From Sarocladium kiliense (lineage: Eukaryota > Ascomycota > Sordariomycetes > Hypocreales > Sarocladiaceae): a stretch of 64,000 bases of DNA. Below the pieces are notes generated by a model. It did no database searches, was not told the DNA's origin, and worked only from the letters and a program-made list of their open reading frames with translations. A program made the translations under genes and the position numbers. Numbering within the stretch: position 1 is the stretch's first letter; each line of letters starts with the position of its first letter. This document shows positions 12,501 through 26,000 of this stretch, in pieces. The stretch lies in the NCBI GenBank assembly GCA_030734395.1, contig JAUZTG010000044.1:744001-808000 (forward strand), read 5' to 3'.

Positions 12501-14319
12501 GCCCAAGGATGCCAATTGATGGGATGCATACCCAGGATCAACACGATGCCCAGGTCGATGACTCCGTCGCCTCTAGTGATGCGGCGACATTTGAGAGGTG
12601 CTTCAGACATATCGAGGAATTTGCGTCTGATGGTCTCCGCACTCTGATGTACGCCTACCGGTATATCGATGAGGACACCTACGCGAAGTGGAAGGAAACG
12701 TACCGTGAAGCTGAACAGAGTCTTGTTGATCGACAGGATCGAGTCGAGGAGGCGGCTGATCTGATTGAGCACAAGTTTGAGCTCGCAGGCGCCACCGCTA
12801 TAGAAGATAAGCTGCAGGAAGGTGTGCCGGAGACGATCGACAAGCTGCGCCGGGCGAACATCAAGGTCTGGATGTTGACGGGTGACAAGCGGGAGACTGC
12901 TATCAACATTGGACATTCGGCCCGCGTATGCAAGTCTTGCTCGGAGGTGTTCATCCTGGACTATACTCTGGGCGACTTGCAGGAGAAGATGACAGCGACG
13001 CTCAATACGGTTGGTCGAGGCATGATTCCTCACGCTGTCCTGGTCGTCGATGGCGGCACTCTTGCCAAGATTGATGCGAACGATGACCTCGCTATTCTCT
13101 TCTACGACCTAGTCGTTATGGTTGACTCGGTTATTTGCTGTCGGGCTTCGCCGTCTCAGAAGGCCAATCTAGTCAAGTCCATCCGACGGTATGTGCCAAA
13201 GATCATGACTTGCGCCATTGGTGATGGCGCCAATGATATTGGCATGATTCAGGCATCGCATGTCGGCATTGGTATATCTGGTCGCGAAGGTCTTCAAGCT
13301 GCACGTATCGCCGACTATTCGATTGCACAGTTCCGGTTCCTCCAGAAGCTACTCTTCGTTCACGGGAGGTGGCACTATCTTCGCACGGGCAAATATGTCC
13401 TTGCAACCTTCTGGAAGGAAATCCTGTTCTTCCTCGTCCAGGCGCACTACCAGCGCTTCACCGGATATACGGGTACATCTATGTTTGAGTCGTGGAGTTT
13501 GACTGTGTTCAATAGTGCGTTCACATCATTGCCCGTCATCTTACTGGGTATTTTCGAGAAGGACCTGCAACAGGATACGTTAATGGCGTTGCCGGAGCTG
13601 TACACGTTCGGCCAGGAGGGCAGAGGTTTCAACTTTACGCAATACTTCGGATGGGCTATACAAGGTGTGGCGGGGAGTTTCATCATCTTCTACTTCATGT
13701 GGATTCCGTACGAAAATGCGCTGTATGACGAGGATACGAGTCTGTATGCTATGGGTGTGGCTTGCTTCACTGTTGCTGTCATTTTCATCAACATCAAGCT
13801 CCTGTAAGTATTCCCGCGAACCGAAAAAGAGCATTGGTGAGGCTAACGTTGATTTTTAACAGCATCCTCGAAACACATAGCAAGACTATCATCATCTTTG
13901 GTGGTGTCATTATCTCCGTTGCTGGCTGGTTCTTCTGGAACCTAGTCCTCTCCGCCATCTACGAGCGCGAAATCGGCATTTTCATCGTCCGCGATGCGTT
14001 TCTCGAGAATTTCGGGCGCACCCTCGCCTGGTGGACCATCGTGCTCCTCGAACTTGCGGCGCTCATTGTGCTGGAGCTGGTGATTCAGGCTGTAAGGAGA
14101 GTTTACTGGCCGACGGATGAGGATCTCATGCAGAGGGTGGAGAAGGATGCGGAGGCGTACAAGGCGTTAAAGGAGAGGGCGAAGCAGGCGGATGCTGGGG
14201 AAGGAGAGGGGTTTGAGATGCAGGACCTGGTGCCGGCTATGGATGGGAGGGGAGAGAAGGGCAAGAGGAGGATGTTCGGGTTTGGGAGGAAAGAGGAGGC
14301 TGAAACTGGAGAGGCATGA
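9575..14319 (+). CDS. dnf3: P4-type ATPase, Dnf3-like phospholipid flippase
   Basis: Exons 9575-13803 and 13863-14319 (59-nt intron, GTAAG/AACAG) give 1561 residues. Visible P4 hallmarks: a long basic, Ser-rich N terminus; FLPKQLIFQFSKL before the first membrane helices; the fourth helix with PLSLYISLE in place of the more usual PISL; the phosphorylation motif DKTGTLTEN (Asp about 629); TGDKRETA near 1102; GDGANDIGM near 1216; then the C-terminal membrane segments. Two large cytosolic insertions follow the phosphorylation site (about 655-730, Lys/Glu/Ser-rich) and sit in the nucleotide-binding domain (about 880-1000, Arg/Ser-rich). The segment LSTIGRYTTIVPL with KEGYDDYRR points to the Dnf3 branch. 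Role: ATP-driven movement of phospholipids to the cytosolic leaflet of Golgi, endosome or plasma membrane, usually with a Cdc50-family partner not present here. Branch assignment is less certain than the family. Confidence 0.9.
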
Positions 14320-15023
14320 TCTTGGGTCATCTCTCCGCTGAGCTCGTTCGAGCTGTCTCCCCGTGGGCCTTCTTTTAGGTGGTTCTTGTTCTTTCTGGCC
14401 GTTCCGTTTGTCTCTTTCTCTGTCTGGCCCGCATTTTGTTCGACACGGGTTGTGTTTGGATCCTATACCCCCTTTTTATCTGTTTGGCTGTCAGGTCCCC
14501 AAGGACTCTGTTCGCCTACAGAGATTGCACGGTTCGGCGTTCGCTACCTTGTTGCGCATCACCTGTCTTTACGTACATCATTGTGTTTTGTTAGGCTCAT
14601 TCTCGTCTGGGTGATGAGTGGTGAAGTGCTGTGTGTGGAACAGCCCGTGTGCGATGTTGCATCAGAGTATTGCTAGTTGATAGTATCGCTATAGACATCT
14701 TAACTGAAAACCGTTCTTCTGATACCATGATTCCAGCTATGTTCTCAAATTCTATTTCCACTGGGTTTGTCTTGCTCCTGAGTCGCAAAGGACTGTCTTG
14801 GTAGTCCATGAATCCGGCGACGGCCCGCGGGGTTTACGACACTAACAGCCCAACCCAAAATTTCAATGCGGGGCACTGCGACACCGGCAGAGACGCTGTT
14901 AAGCTCGGCATGATTCCCTTGAACGACTTTTCTGCCTCAATTGGATGCTGGACCGCACATCTATCATTTCTCCGATATCAGGCACCCCTCCAGAAGACAC
15001 AGTGATCTGTTGAGAATTTCAAG
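14320..15023. other. Intergenic region between flippase and dihydroorotase
   Basis: About 700 bp. The first half is T-rich and probably the 3' untranslated region of the flippase gene; the rest is the promoter and leader of the dihydroorotase gene. No further gene seen. Confidence 0.5.
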
Positions 15024-16355
15024 ATGCAGCTCAAGGAGACTCAGCGTATTGAGCTGCCGCCGTCGGCGGACATGCATGTTCATCTCAGGCAGGGGGATAT
15101 GATGAAGCTTGTTACGCCGACGATTCGCAATGGAGGTGTCGATACAGTGTTTGTGATGGTAAGCTCGATGTTCTCAACCTCTTTGACCAAGAAACAGAAT
15201 GAGATAGCTAATTATGTGTCCAAGCCCAATCTCACTCCGCCCGTGACCACTGTAACTGCTGCTCTAGAGTACAAGTCCCAGCTCGAAGCCCTTGAGGACA
15301 AGGTTCACTACCTCATGTCACTCTACGTAAGAAGAACCCCGATGCTTTTCTCACAGGAATGAGGCGATTGCCTAACCATTGCCTCAGCTTCACAACTCCA
15401 TCACTCCCGCCACAATTGATGAAGCCGCCTCCGCCGGCATCACAGGCGTCAAAGTCTACCCCCAAGGTGTTACCACCAACTCGGATTCAGGCGTCACCTC
15501 TTTCGACGACTTTGACCGTGTCTTTGCCGCCATGGAGCGCAATGACATGGTTCTCAACCTGCATGGAGAGGTCCCTGGTGTGGTCCCGGATGAGACTATG
15601 ACGCTGGAGGAGGCGTTCTTGCCGACGCTGGCGACACTTCATAAGAAGTTCCCCAAGTTGAGGATTGTGCTGGAGCATTGCTCTACGGCGGCGGCTCTGA
15701 AGGCTGTCAAGGCTTGTGGACCAAGCGTTGGTGGTGAGTTTGACGCTGTCTCTTCTTGACAGGAGGGCAAGATGCTAATCATGATGACTGATAGCTACGA
15801 TTACGGCACATCATCTTTACCTCACTGGCGAGCAGAGCAACGTTGACCCGTTTGCTTTCTGCAAGCCCATCCCCAAGACGCCTGCGGATAGGGATGCTCT
15901 GCTTCAGGCAGTTTGCAGCGGTGACCCCAAGTTCTTCTTGTTCGTCCGATGTTACTTTATCTTACTGGTGATCAAACCCCTGCTAACACCTTATCTTCTA
16001 CAGTGGCACGGACAGCGCTCCTCACCCCATGACCTCCAAGCAAGGCGAGAAAGTCGCCGCTGGCGTCTTCACCCAGCCCTTTGCGACCCAGCTCGTTCTC
16101 CTAGCCCTCGAGGACGCCACCGAGCGCGGTGTCATTTCCGAGTCGGACGTGACGCAGGAGAAGCTGGAAGGGTTCCTGAGCAAGTTTGGTAGAGAGTTCT
16201 ATAAGCTGCCGGAGGCGGGCAAGGGAGAGAAGATTGTGCTGGAAAGGAAGGGGGAGAAGATTTCAGAGAGCATTAAGAGTGAAACTGGGGAGATTGAGGT
16301 TGGTATTTCGAGGAAGGGGACGGAGGTGTTTAGTCTGAGGTGGGAGGGTGCTTGA
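15024..16355 (+). CDS. URA4: Dihydroorotase (class II, Ura4 type)
   Basis: Five exons (15024-15158, 15225-15326, 15388-15733, 15795-15939, 16004-16355) give 359 residues, normal for fungal Ura4. It closes N-carbamoyl-L-aspartate to dihydroorotate, step three of pyrimidine synthesis, in the cytosol. The zinc-site residues are visible: HVHLR (two His) at the start, the lysine of GVKVYPQGVTTNS that is carboxylated in this class, NLHGE, LEHCST, and the catalytic Asp of GTDSAPH. Joins restore VFVM|PNLTPP, MSLY|LHNSIT, PSVG|ATITAHH and KFF|FGTDSAPH. The fourth intron (15940-16003) has a weak donor GTTCGT but a perfect TGCTAAC branch site at 15981 and CAG acceptor; no other donor keeps phase. Confidence 0.93.
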
Positions 16356-18669
16356 GGAGTACGAATGAAGACTTATGAGGACATATTGGCAATAGAAGTG
16401 CTACTTGAGTGACAAGCAGGGCTCAGTCAGTCGAAAGGTATGCCAAAACAGCTCACAATTAGTAGCGAAGTGTACGGTAACCCCTTTCCATCACGGATTG
16501 CTCAAGTATGATTCCAGGCTAGCTACCATGATGGTAGACAAGTGGCAGGTAGTCACCTGTACGGTAAGTCAATGTTCGGCGTGAATAGAACCGCGCATTA
16601 GCAAATGCAATGACCTACCGTAACGCGCCTACTGGCCACGGTTCGACCCTTGCTGAGCTAGGTCACGTGAGCCCTCGGTCTGTCTCACATCGCTCTCTCC
16701 GAAGCAATTCTTGGCAAACTGCCCATCTCCAAGACACCAAACCGAAACAAGACGCAACCAGGCCACACAGTCCCACCGCTTCTGAGCATCTGGTCCGAAC
16801 ATTCAGCCACGATCTCATCTCCGGGACGGATGGCGTTGTTGCTGACCATCTGTTGCTCTGCCTGCCCACCCCTTCGCTGGACCGCGCGAGATCCTGGATC
16901 CCGTGGGGGGTTGATTTCCTTTGCCCCAGTGACGTTGTCGATTGGCCCATGACCGACAGGGCTTTGCAGTATTGCCGCATTGGTCTATCACAGACTATCT
17001 GTGCTTGGAAGCGTCGTGATGGTGTGAGGGAAAGACACGGCTGACCTGATGCATATCCTGGGCATCTTGTCTGGGTTGTCGGTATCTGGTCAACATGACA
17101 ATGAAAACAAACCATGGTGGCCTCATTCGACCTTGGAGATCCTTGACTGACTAGTCTCATGCTCTTCCCATGAGAAGAATGACAGTCAGGAGAATCTACG
17201 GAAGCCTGCAATCTTGTACCCGCTGCGATGGAGATGGGACCCATCATCGCCCTGTGAAAGATGAACGGGAGCCCGGCATGCCAAGACAGCATGGCCGGGT
17301 TTGCGGCATACAGCCACGTTATGACGCGACTCTCAGTGGGATCATGGCCCAGTCTGTGAGCATCCTTCGAGGACAGGGAACTGCGAGCTGGTCAGGCTGT
17401 AGAAAGGACGGGCAGGTTATCGATTATCTGTCCCCTTCTCTCGCATCACACTGAGATGGAAGCGAGATACGACGTGCAGGTGGCTCTCAGACACGGCTGC
17501 CGCTCTTCTCGCGACTACGGCCAATATTGGTCAAAAATCATGGCACTCTGCTCGATGTTGCTTCACAGGTCTGTTCATTCTAGGCTCCAGTTTAAAACTT
17601 GAGGCTGACTCCACCTCTTTGCCAGTCATCATCGCAACCTCGGCGACGATGGCGACGAACCGGCGACCGTGGTCCTGAGACGAGATTGGCCTTGCGCTAG
17701 CAAGAAATATGCTTAAGTGGAAGAGAGCAGTGACTATGACGGACTTGCGCTGCGGACACTTTCGAAAGCGCAAAATACTACAGGCTACACTGACTCAACC
17801 ATTCCAATGCATGATAAGTTTGACCAACACCACGAAAAACAACCTGCACGCACACACACAAGGATCCAGCTGCCAAGAGCAGGCATCGAAGAGTGTGGAG
17901 GGGCCCCCGGTATTTGCGTGGTAAGCTACTGGATATGCTTATGAGCTTCCGACGCCACACCTCCACTATGATGTCTGTCGGATTCGACGCCAGGCGATCT
18001 TTGGTTCCTTCGACGCTGGGTCTGACACGGGATGGCGACCAGGGCCCGCGTTCCTTCGACGCCTCTAGTGTACTCTACCACACACCGTCGTGGACAACGT
18101 CTCCTGGATGGTTGCTTTCGGGGTGAGCGATGCGACAACACGATTTCTTAATCACTTGGCAGCACCGGAAAGGCCCTGCATGGTTTCTGGGGCATGTTTC
18201 TTGCCAATGCCCGCCGGCCTGGGTCCAGGGATCTTAGGTCTAAGATGGTGCAATACCGTCACAGGGCAAACTCAGGTCGGCCCGTCGTTGCCTTGGGGCC
18301 TGTTCCAACTCGGCGGATGCTGGAGAATTGCGATGGGACGGATGCGTAAAGGTACCCTCGCCCAGGACCACCCCGTTGAATAAAACCCGGACGTTGCTCC
18401 ATCGCCGATCAGGGTTTGCACTTGGTTACCTTTCTCTCTGATCGCTTTGTTCTTTTTTCGCATTTCAAACCTCTCATCGCCTGCCGTGACCTGGTCCTGT
18501 ACGGCTCCTCCTTTCAACCCCAAGGAGATCGCACTGTCTCACGAGGCTATCCACAACATCCTTGCTCTCATGAACCCTTCATAGCGGCAACTTCGACTGA
18601 TACCTCCTCGACGGAGCGTCAATCTCCTCACCATCTACAACGCAGTCCTCTTGACGATCTTCGCCTGTC
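16356..18669. other. Intergenic region upstream of the SNF-family transporter
   Basis: 2.3 kb without a supportable gene. Frames such as 16610-17044 or 18090-18383 show no motif and no conserved exon structure. The last 250 bp are C/T-rich and end directly at the transporter start, so they probably contain its promoter and leader. Confidence 0.55.
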
Positions 18670-20914
18670 ATGAATGCCCTTAGAAAGGTCGGAGGGTGGT
18701 TCGCGCCTCCTCCAGACAAGGCTGCCGATGGGCGTGATCAGTGGCCCTCGCGCACTTCCTTCCTGCTTGCAGCTATGGGAGGCTGCGCTGGAATGGGAAA
18801 CTTGCTGCGGTACCCATCGCAGGTCTACAACAACCACGGTCTTCAGTGGTACATACCTTACCTCATGGCAGTCTTCTTGATCGCCATTCCTGTCCTCGTC
18901 CTCGAGATTGCCATCGGTAATGCCTACCGCGCTGGTAGCGTGGTCGCATACAACAGCATGAACTTCCGTCTAAAGGGTCTGGGTCTTAGTCTGCTCTATG
19001 TCGCATTTGTGGTCACGCCTTATTTCGTTGCCAACTTGGCATGGATTATGATCTATTTCCGCCACTCCTTCTCGAAGAACTTGCCGTGGGAGGGACGCGC
19101 CTCAGAGTTCTTTGACAACGAAGTAATTCGCAACCCCGTACCTACCCAGGGCAGCCTGTCCGACGACAACAGCAGGGTTGTCAGCTACACCGACTATCCT
19201 TCTACAGCTCTCATTGGCGAAACTGTGGGATGGACTTGTTTCACTTGGTTCCTCGTTTGGGTCAGCATCTTCCGTGGTGTTGGCCTTACTGGGCGTGTTG
19301 TGTGAGTGTCTAAGAAACCCAATTCAAGGGCCTCTTGCGGATCGGAAGTCTAATATTGCTTTAGGTACTTTACCATGGGTCTTCCCATTGTCGTCACGAT
19401 TATCCTCATCGGTCGCTCCGTATCCCTAGACAACGCTGGCGAGGGTGTCAAACTTTACTTTGCTACCTGGAGGAGCAGCGTGCTCGCAGATGGTCGTATC
19501 TGGCAGACAGCCTGTGGTCAAGTCTTCTTCTCCACTGGAGTCGGTTTCGGATACTTCACTTCCTATGCTTCCTACAACAGGAAGCACTCAAACGCTGTCA
19601 TGGACTCGATCCTGATCGTCACCAGCAACGTCTTGTTCGAGAATATCGCTGCGTTTGCAGTCTTTGGTGTCGTTGGCTACCTTGGGATGCGCCCTGACCC
19701 TGAGAACCCCCTTGGTGCCTTCGCTGTCGGTTTCCTTACACTTCCTGAGGCGATGGCGCAGATGCCGGTTCCTCAGCTGTGGTGTGTGCTGCTGTTCTTC
19801 ACTCTCATGACTCTGGGCTACAGTTCCGCTTTCGCTATGCTTGACGCCATCATCACTCTGATCATGGACGCACACCCCCGATTTAGCAGGCCCCTCGTCG
19901 TCACCACTGCCGTTCTCATCTCCCTACTCTTGTCACTTCCTTACTGCACTGAGTTTGGCTACCACCTGCTTACCGGTATCGACCGTTGGACAAATGATGT
20001 CGCTCTGGTCTTCGTTGTTTGGTCTGAGTGCGCTATCTCAACCACTGTCTACCGCTGGAGGGACGTTGTTGGCCAGGTCGGCATGAAGTCTTTCATTGCT
20101 TACAATGGTGGCTACTTCGCCGCCATGGTTTTTGGAAATGTTCTTGCTCACGCGGTGAGTGCCCCAGCCGGTGCTGGAATGGGCTTCGGTCTTTATATCG
20201 CCGGTACCATCCTGGCGCTTGTCTTGGCCAAAGAGCCCCAGGTTCCTGCTCATGGCTTCATGAAGAGGAACAAATGGACAAACAAGTTCTGGTTCCTCGC
20301 TTTTTACTCCGTAAGTGAAAATGGTGTGCTTTTATTTGCATCAATGCTAACCTTCTGCACAGGGCAACCAACTTCGCTCTGACCTTAACAGGATCGTTGG
20401 TCAGGGCAAGAACTGGACTATCCCTTCGTGGTGGGCTGTCCTCATTCGATACATTTCTGCCCCGATTCTCTCTATCGTCTACGCCTTCTCATATGGTGCT
20501 TTCTACGAGCTTCGCTACGACCCTCTCCACATTCTCGGCTTTGGTGTCGGTCACATCGCGCTCCTGATTATTTTCGGTGGTCTCCTTGTTCCTCGGTGGT
20601 TCGACGTCTTCATTCCTCCCCAGCGCCGCGGCGAAGGTCACATCGATAATGGTGCGTTCGCTCCCGCCATGGAAGAGCTCGTCGCGGAGGACGCCGCGGA
20701 GAGCGCTCGCAAGGTCGACAGCAACGGCGAGACTAGCGACATGCGCGACGCGGAGAAGGACGAGGCTGCCATCACGCCTCCAGCTGCCGCACATACCAAC
20801 CAAGGAGTGATGCAGTCATCACCGCCACATTATCAGGATGTTACTGGCAACGACGTGACACCCGCCCCTACGCACTCAAGGGTTGATGGTTCCCAGACCA
20901 AGGAGAAGATCTGA
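18670..20914 (+). CDS. Sodium/neurotransmitter-symporter (SNF/SLC6) family transporter
   Basis: Exons 18670-19301, 19365-20310 and 20363-20914 give 709 residues. The first two membrane helices carry the family signature: AAMGGCAGMGNLLRYPSQVY (matching the GLGNxWRFPY sodium/substrate-site motif of the family), then the PYLMAVFLIAIPVLVLEIAIG helix. About 12 hydrophobic segments follow; the last 100 residues are a charged, Glu/Asp/Thr-rich cytosolic tail. SNF proteins couple uptake of amino acids or related amines to sodium; fungal members are poorly characterised and their substrate is not evident here. Introns of 63 and 52 nt join in phase (GRVV|YFTMG and AFYS|GNQLR). Confidence 0.9.
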
Positions 20915-21646
20915 CGGGAGTAAGTCGTGCTGCTATGTTGTTCCCGTGGATCATTTTGTGTTCCTTGTCGTGTTTTCCATGTTTTCTTTATGATTTGAGA
21001 GCTGTGGAACAACCACACGCTATGCTATGAACTGCTGTGCAGGAAATGATACCTCCAAAGATATACGCGGATTGCGGGAAGGGTAAATGGGAGAAACACG
21101 ATGCTTTGGGTGGAAACAAGCGCCAAGGATGAAGATTTCTCGGGACGACGAAAACTCAGCCCAATTGGAATGGGTTCATAGCCACGGGGAAGCTTACCCC
21201 TCTCCTCACCGTTCAATGATCTTGTTTCGCTATGGGGACCTGAGGCGGCATTGATGCCCAGGTCTGTCAGCTAACTTTGCCATGTTTTCGAGTGCCCATG
21301 TCTGCGTCTGTTGTGACAATGCGTAGCCTGCCCATTTAGTTTTCACTTCCATTCCCTAACGCGGATCGCTACTAGAATTCGAAGCATTCGGTTCATGCGG
21401 TAAAATAGCCGGATTGGTTCATGTTCTTGGCTTTTTTGAGAAACGAGTTTGTGCACATCATCACGTAAGGTGCCAGAGTCTCAGGAGCCGCTGTTCAGAA
21501 GACATCAACCGCTTGCATTTTACTATATACCCAGAAACATGGCACGTAAGTCATCAACATATCCAAAACTCTTCATGCATCTCCCAGCGTCCCACTCTAA
21601 TCATATGTCACCCAAATCATAACTTATCAAAGTGTTTCCAAGTTAT
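20915..21646. other. Convergent intergenic region, transporter/protease
   Basis: About 730 bp between two genes that point at each other. It should hold both 3' untranslated regions and terminators. No gene or notable repeat seen. Confidence 0.5.
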
Positions 21647-23011
21647 TTAACCAGAGGGGTTGCCGTTGAAGGCAAGGCGGTTGGGGGTACCGCTGGGCAG
21701 ACCGGTGATGACACCAGTGGTAGCGAGGGCGACGATGCGGTTGCACAGGGCCTGGGCACCGGGGAAGCCCTCAAGACCAGCAAGGTAAGCAGCAAGACCG
21801 GCGATGTGGGGAGAAGCCATGGAGGTGCCAGAGATGGTGTTCTATACGCAGACATGTCAGTACAAGAAGCCTCAGGAGTCCGGAGACGTAGGGAGCAACT
21901 CACGGTGCTGCTGCCAATCCAGGTGGATAGAATGCTCTGACCAGGAGCGAAGATGTCGACACCGGAGCCGTAGTTGGAGAAAGAAGCCTTGGCGTCGGCA
22001 GAAGTGGTCGCACCAACAGTGCAGACAGTCGGCTCAGAAGCAGGGGAGACATTGGCGGCGTTCTGGTTCTCGTTACCGGCAGCAACGGCAAGGAAGATGT
22101 TGTTGTCGATCAAGGACTTGGCCGCGCTGTTGAGCGAAGCAGAGTAGCCTCCGCCGAGCGACATGTTGGCGACGGAACCGTTGGGGCAGCTGCGGGAGCG
22201 AGAGTCGCTGACGACGTAGTTGATGCCAGCAATGATACCGGAGGTGGAACCGGAGCCGGAGTCGCTGAGGACCTTGACGCCGAGGAGGGTGGTGCGCTTG
22301 GCGACACCGTAGGTGGTAGAACCGATGGTACCGGCAACGTGAGTGCCGTGGCCATTACCGTCGGCGTTGCTGCCTTGGTAGGAGACAAGCTGGAAAGCAC
22401 GGCCACCGAAGTTCTGAGATTCGAAGTGTTAGTAGGAATTCATTGGTGAACGTGGTGGATGAAGAGTAGCTTACGGGGTGGTTAGCCTGGATGCCGGTGT
22501 CAATGATGTAGGAGCAGGTTCCTGCGCCGGCGCTGTCGTCGTAGGTGTAGCCAGTTGGGCCACGCTGACGAGTAGAGATACGGGCAAGACCCCAGGGGGC
22601 ACTGGCCTGGGTGGTGTACGCAGCGAGCGTCACGATAGCATCCTGCTCGATGAAGTCGACCTGATATGCTTCTTGTCAGTGCTGATCCTCGCTAAGACAG
22701 CCACGTGCATGGGTGTCTCAGACTGGGCCACTTACACTGGGATCGTCACGGAGGAGCTCAAGGGTCTTGGCGTCGATCTTGCCAGAGAAGCCCTTGAAGG
22801 CACCCTTGTAGATGTGCTTGGGCTTGCCAGACAGGAGCTTGAGACCCTCATCAACGGCGGAGAAGGCGGTGATGTCCTTGTACTTGACGATGTAGGTATC
22901 CTTGATCAAGCTGTCGACGTCACGGGGGACGTGCAGAGGAGCTGGCTCATCGCGCCTGGTGGGAGCACCGAAGGCAACCGGGAGGAGAGCGAGGACGAGA
23001 GAGAGACGCAT
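21647..23011 (-). CDS. Secreted subtilisin-like serine protease (proteinase K type, S8)
   Basis: Minus-strand exons 23011-22736, 22660-22475, 22413-21904 and 21841-21647 give 388 residues, the usual size. A signal peptide (MRLSLVLALLPVAFG) is followed by an inhibitor-I9 propeptide (TYIVKYKDITAF to about residue 105) and the catalytic domain. All three catalytic residues are visible: Asp in YIIDTGIQ, His in NGHGTHVAGT, Ser in SGTSMASPH. The oxyanion-site Asn lies in AAGNENQNAAN. Role: an extracellular alkaline endoprotease for protein nutrition, or virulence or saprotrophy depending on lifestyle. The three introns (75, 61 and 62 nt) keep phase. Confidence 0.95.
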
Positions 23012-26000
23012 TGTGAAGAAGTGAGTTGGAAGAGTGAAGAAGAATGAATGTATGAGTGGAAGTGGATAATGATGTGCGATGATCTCAGGAGGATGATGAG
23101 CAGGCTCTGAAGAGTGAAGATCTGGAGGAGCTGATCTGGAGAGATTTGATGAAGATCTGCGGGACTACTTATACTCGCAGATGGCGTCCGTGTCCTGACC
23201 CATGGGAACTTGCCTCAACAACTTCAACTGTGAATGGGCGGCTATAATCCCAAGTTCTTTGGACGCTTCATGACCTGGAGTACAGAGCGAGGCTGTTCTC
23301 GCAAGCCACCACCCATTCCGTGAGACACCAGTCAGGCCGAGCAGCTCGGCCCGGCCCATCACCAGCGCAACATCCTCACCATCACCTTCCCAAAGGGAAC
23401 AGTGTCTGCTGCTCTTCTAGTCGAGCCAAGGTGACCAGCAGGGGCAGGCGAAGCGTGCGATCTAGGACAGCGTCCCTCAGCCAAAGAGGTTCAGTCTTGG
23501 AGGAGCCCAGACTAAAGACGAAATGGGGAGGTTGTGAAGAGAAAGTACCTGGTGATGATGCCCACCAGGAGTGGGTTATCGACAAAAGGTAAACAAGCGG
23601 ATGTTAGACCAAACCCTAGGAAGATGATAATGCGTGACCAGTTGGTGGATTCCGTCATGCAGCTTGCATCTGAGGAATCTGTGCAAGGATCGACCTTCCT
23701 ATTGCTCTCCTTCTCTCGTGACGATTGAAGGGACTTTGCATATGCGAGGACGATCCCATACAAAGACGACAGCACGTCGCAACATCATGTCATCTGGTAT
23801 CTCGATGAATGCATGAATAGGTTGCAAAAGAGCCGCGCATCCGGGTGCCCATGGTGGCAGCATCACTCTGACAGCGGACGCAAGCAAGATAGATGAGATG
23901 GAAGGGTAGCACAGAAACCCACGTTGGGATGACAAGCAAACCTGCCATGGAAACCCAAGCAGCTAAGCTTAACAAGCTAAGCTGATCGACTGCCGCCAGC
24001 TCCCAAAAGGCAGGGACAAGACACAGCCAAGGACGAAGCCAGCCTTACCAGACACGGACATGCTCCCACCTATCTTGCGAGCCTATGTGACGCCGTCGCT
24101 GCGCTTCTGGTGGGACCTTCTCGATTCTGACATGAACCCCGAAGATGTCCTGGCGGGGATTCTCGCGAATCAGGGGGACCTTTTTCCCCCCAGGAGTCTG
24201 CAGTGGGCTTCGAGAAGGAGTCGTGCGAGGACTTGGCTTCTGACGATAGGAATGTGGAACGGGGGTGCGAGTGGACTCTCTTGGATTGGGATGAGGGGAA
24301 AGGGAGGCGGCAGTTGAGGACACCCTTGTGGTGATAGCCGAAGTTGAGCTAGCTCGGCTCTGCTGCATGCAAGTAAGGTTGTTGCAGAGCGGGAATAATG
24401 TAAATAATAAGTTGTCGGGCTGGTTAATTGGCCGAAGGTGAGGATGTACGCATACAGCTCAGCTGAACTGCCTTGGGCTTGCTTGTTGGACTAGGGCCGC
24501 CATCTCTACACAGCTCATTTCCACTTCAGCCATCGTTGCAGAAGGAGCCGAGATGGATCCAGTGTTTCCTCTTCGCTCCGATCCGGATCATCATATTGCT
24601 CTATAGGCAGGGTCATGATTGCGTTGGTCAGTGCATGCAGCTTTGTCAGAACGCCTTCAACCCTTGACCGTTGATAGTGTTCGACACTATGGCTCCTTTC
24701 GCACTGTGACTCTGCCGGCGATTCTTATCGCGGTTGAGACTATTTGCCATTTTCAGGATATCGATTCCAAAGTTCCTCGTCCTCCCAAGACTGATCTGTT
24801 GGTGATAGCGAGACTGTGCCCAGTTCTGGCAGACCAGGCCAGCGACCGAAACGCCCTCACCTCACCTCACCCCCCCATGTTCCTCTGGTGGTGCAATGGA
24901 ACCTGCCTAAAGCGCGGATAGTCAAAACAGACTGGCGATTGTGTAAGTTGAAGAGCAAGGCGCGCGATCACGTAAAACTGAGAAATGACAAGGAAGAGAA
25001 CCCCATTCTCGGTCGAGCAACCCTCACTCATGCTCCTCGCAATATGATGACTACCCCCCCGGAACCGTGTTGTCTGCATGCCCTTCAGGACCACCACTCG
25101 AATGGACAGCCGCGGGCCAAGCGCCACAACAACCCCGTGATAACTGCCAACACCATCACCACGCCCCAAAGCGGCAATTTCCACAATATTGAACCCCCAT
25201 CCTGCATCTGCCGATCCCTACCCGGCCGTTCATCCATGTCCTTCCCGATTGGGGTCGCGCGTGGGTGTGTGTGGTTCCCCTTTGCTCCCTTGCTCCCCTT
25301 GGCTACCCTGGCTGAAGAGGTGATTACAACTAGGCCCGCGATCTAGACTTCAGCTTTGGGCAAACTACGGAGGAGATCGTCCTGGCAAGCAAGACTATCG
25401 GCATCTTCCCCCTCTCTCTCCGCCTGTGGACAGAATGTCTCGGGGGTAATTTGAGGCGTTCGGGAGATATGGCCGACCGTGTTACAGCCATCCATCCTCG
25501 GAAGCGACGGCAGGTCTTGAATTCTGACAGTAAGCATATCCTGGTGAGAGAATATATTGCGTGCAGGAAGAGCCCTGTCTGGCGCCCGTCATTGCCAAGC
25601 TTGTCCTTCATCGCCATTTGACCTTTCGCGTTCCTCGCATGCAAAGCCGGTCCCTTATCTCTATGCCGTCGCGCCCGATACCACCTTGCAATGCAACAAG
25701 CAATCACCCCCCTCTGTCATTGCTCAAACGTGATAGTCGCCAAGGATCAGTGGCTTGCCGTCCGTACTTCGAAGGTTCGATTCAATTCCATCCCTGTGGT
25801 ACAGCAAGGTCACGCAGGCACAGAGCCTTACCCTGCAGATGAGCATACTAGGTGCAATAGTTTCAATTTCTCACAAGTATAAGCTGCAAGTATAAGAAAC
25901 GACTGTCCTATATGCTGTGGGAAAGAAATTTAGCGGTTCAAAATTTGGGAAACTCAATAACATATGTTCAGAGTGTTCTATTGTACTTCATTATTGGAAA

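Noticed and set aside
25765..25790. GGTTCGATTC resembling a tRNA B box
   Set aside because: No matching A box at the right distance and I could not fold a cloverleaf with paired acceptor ends.
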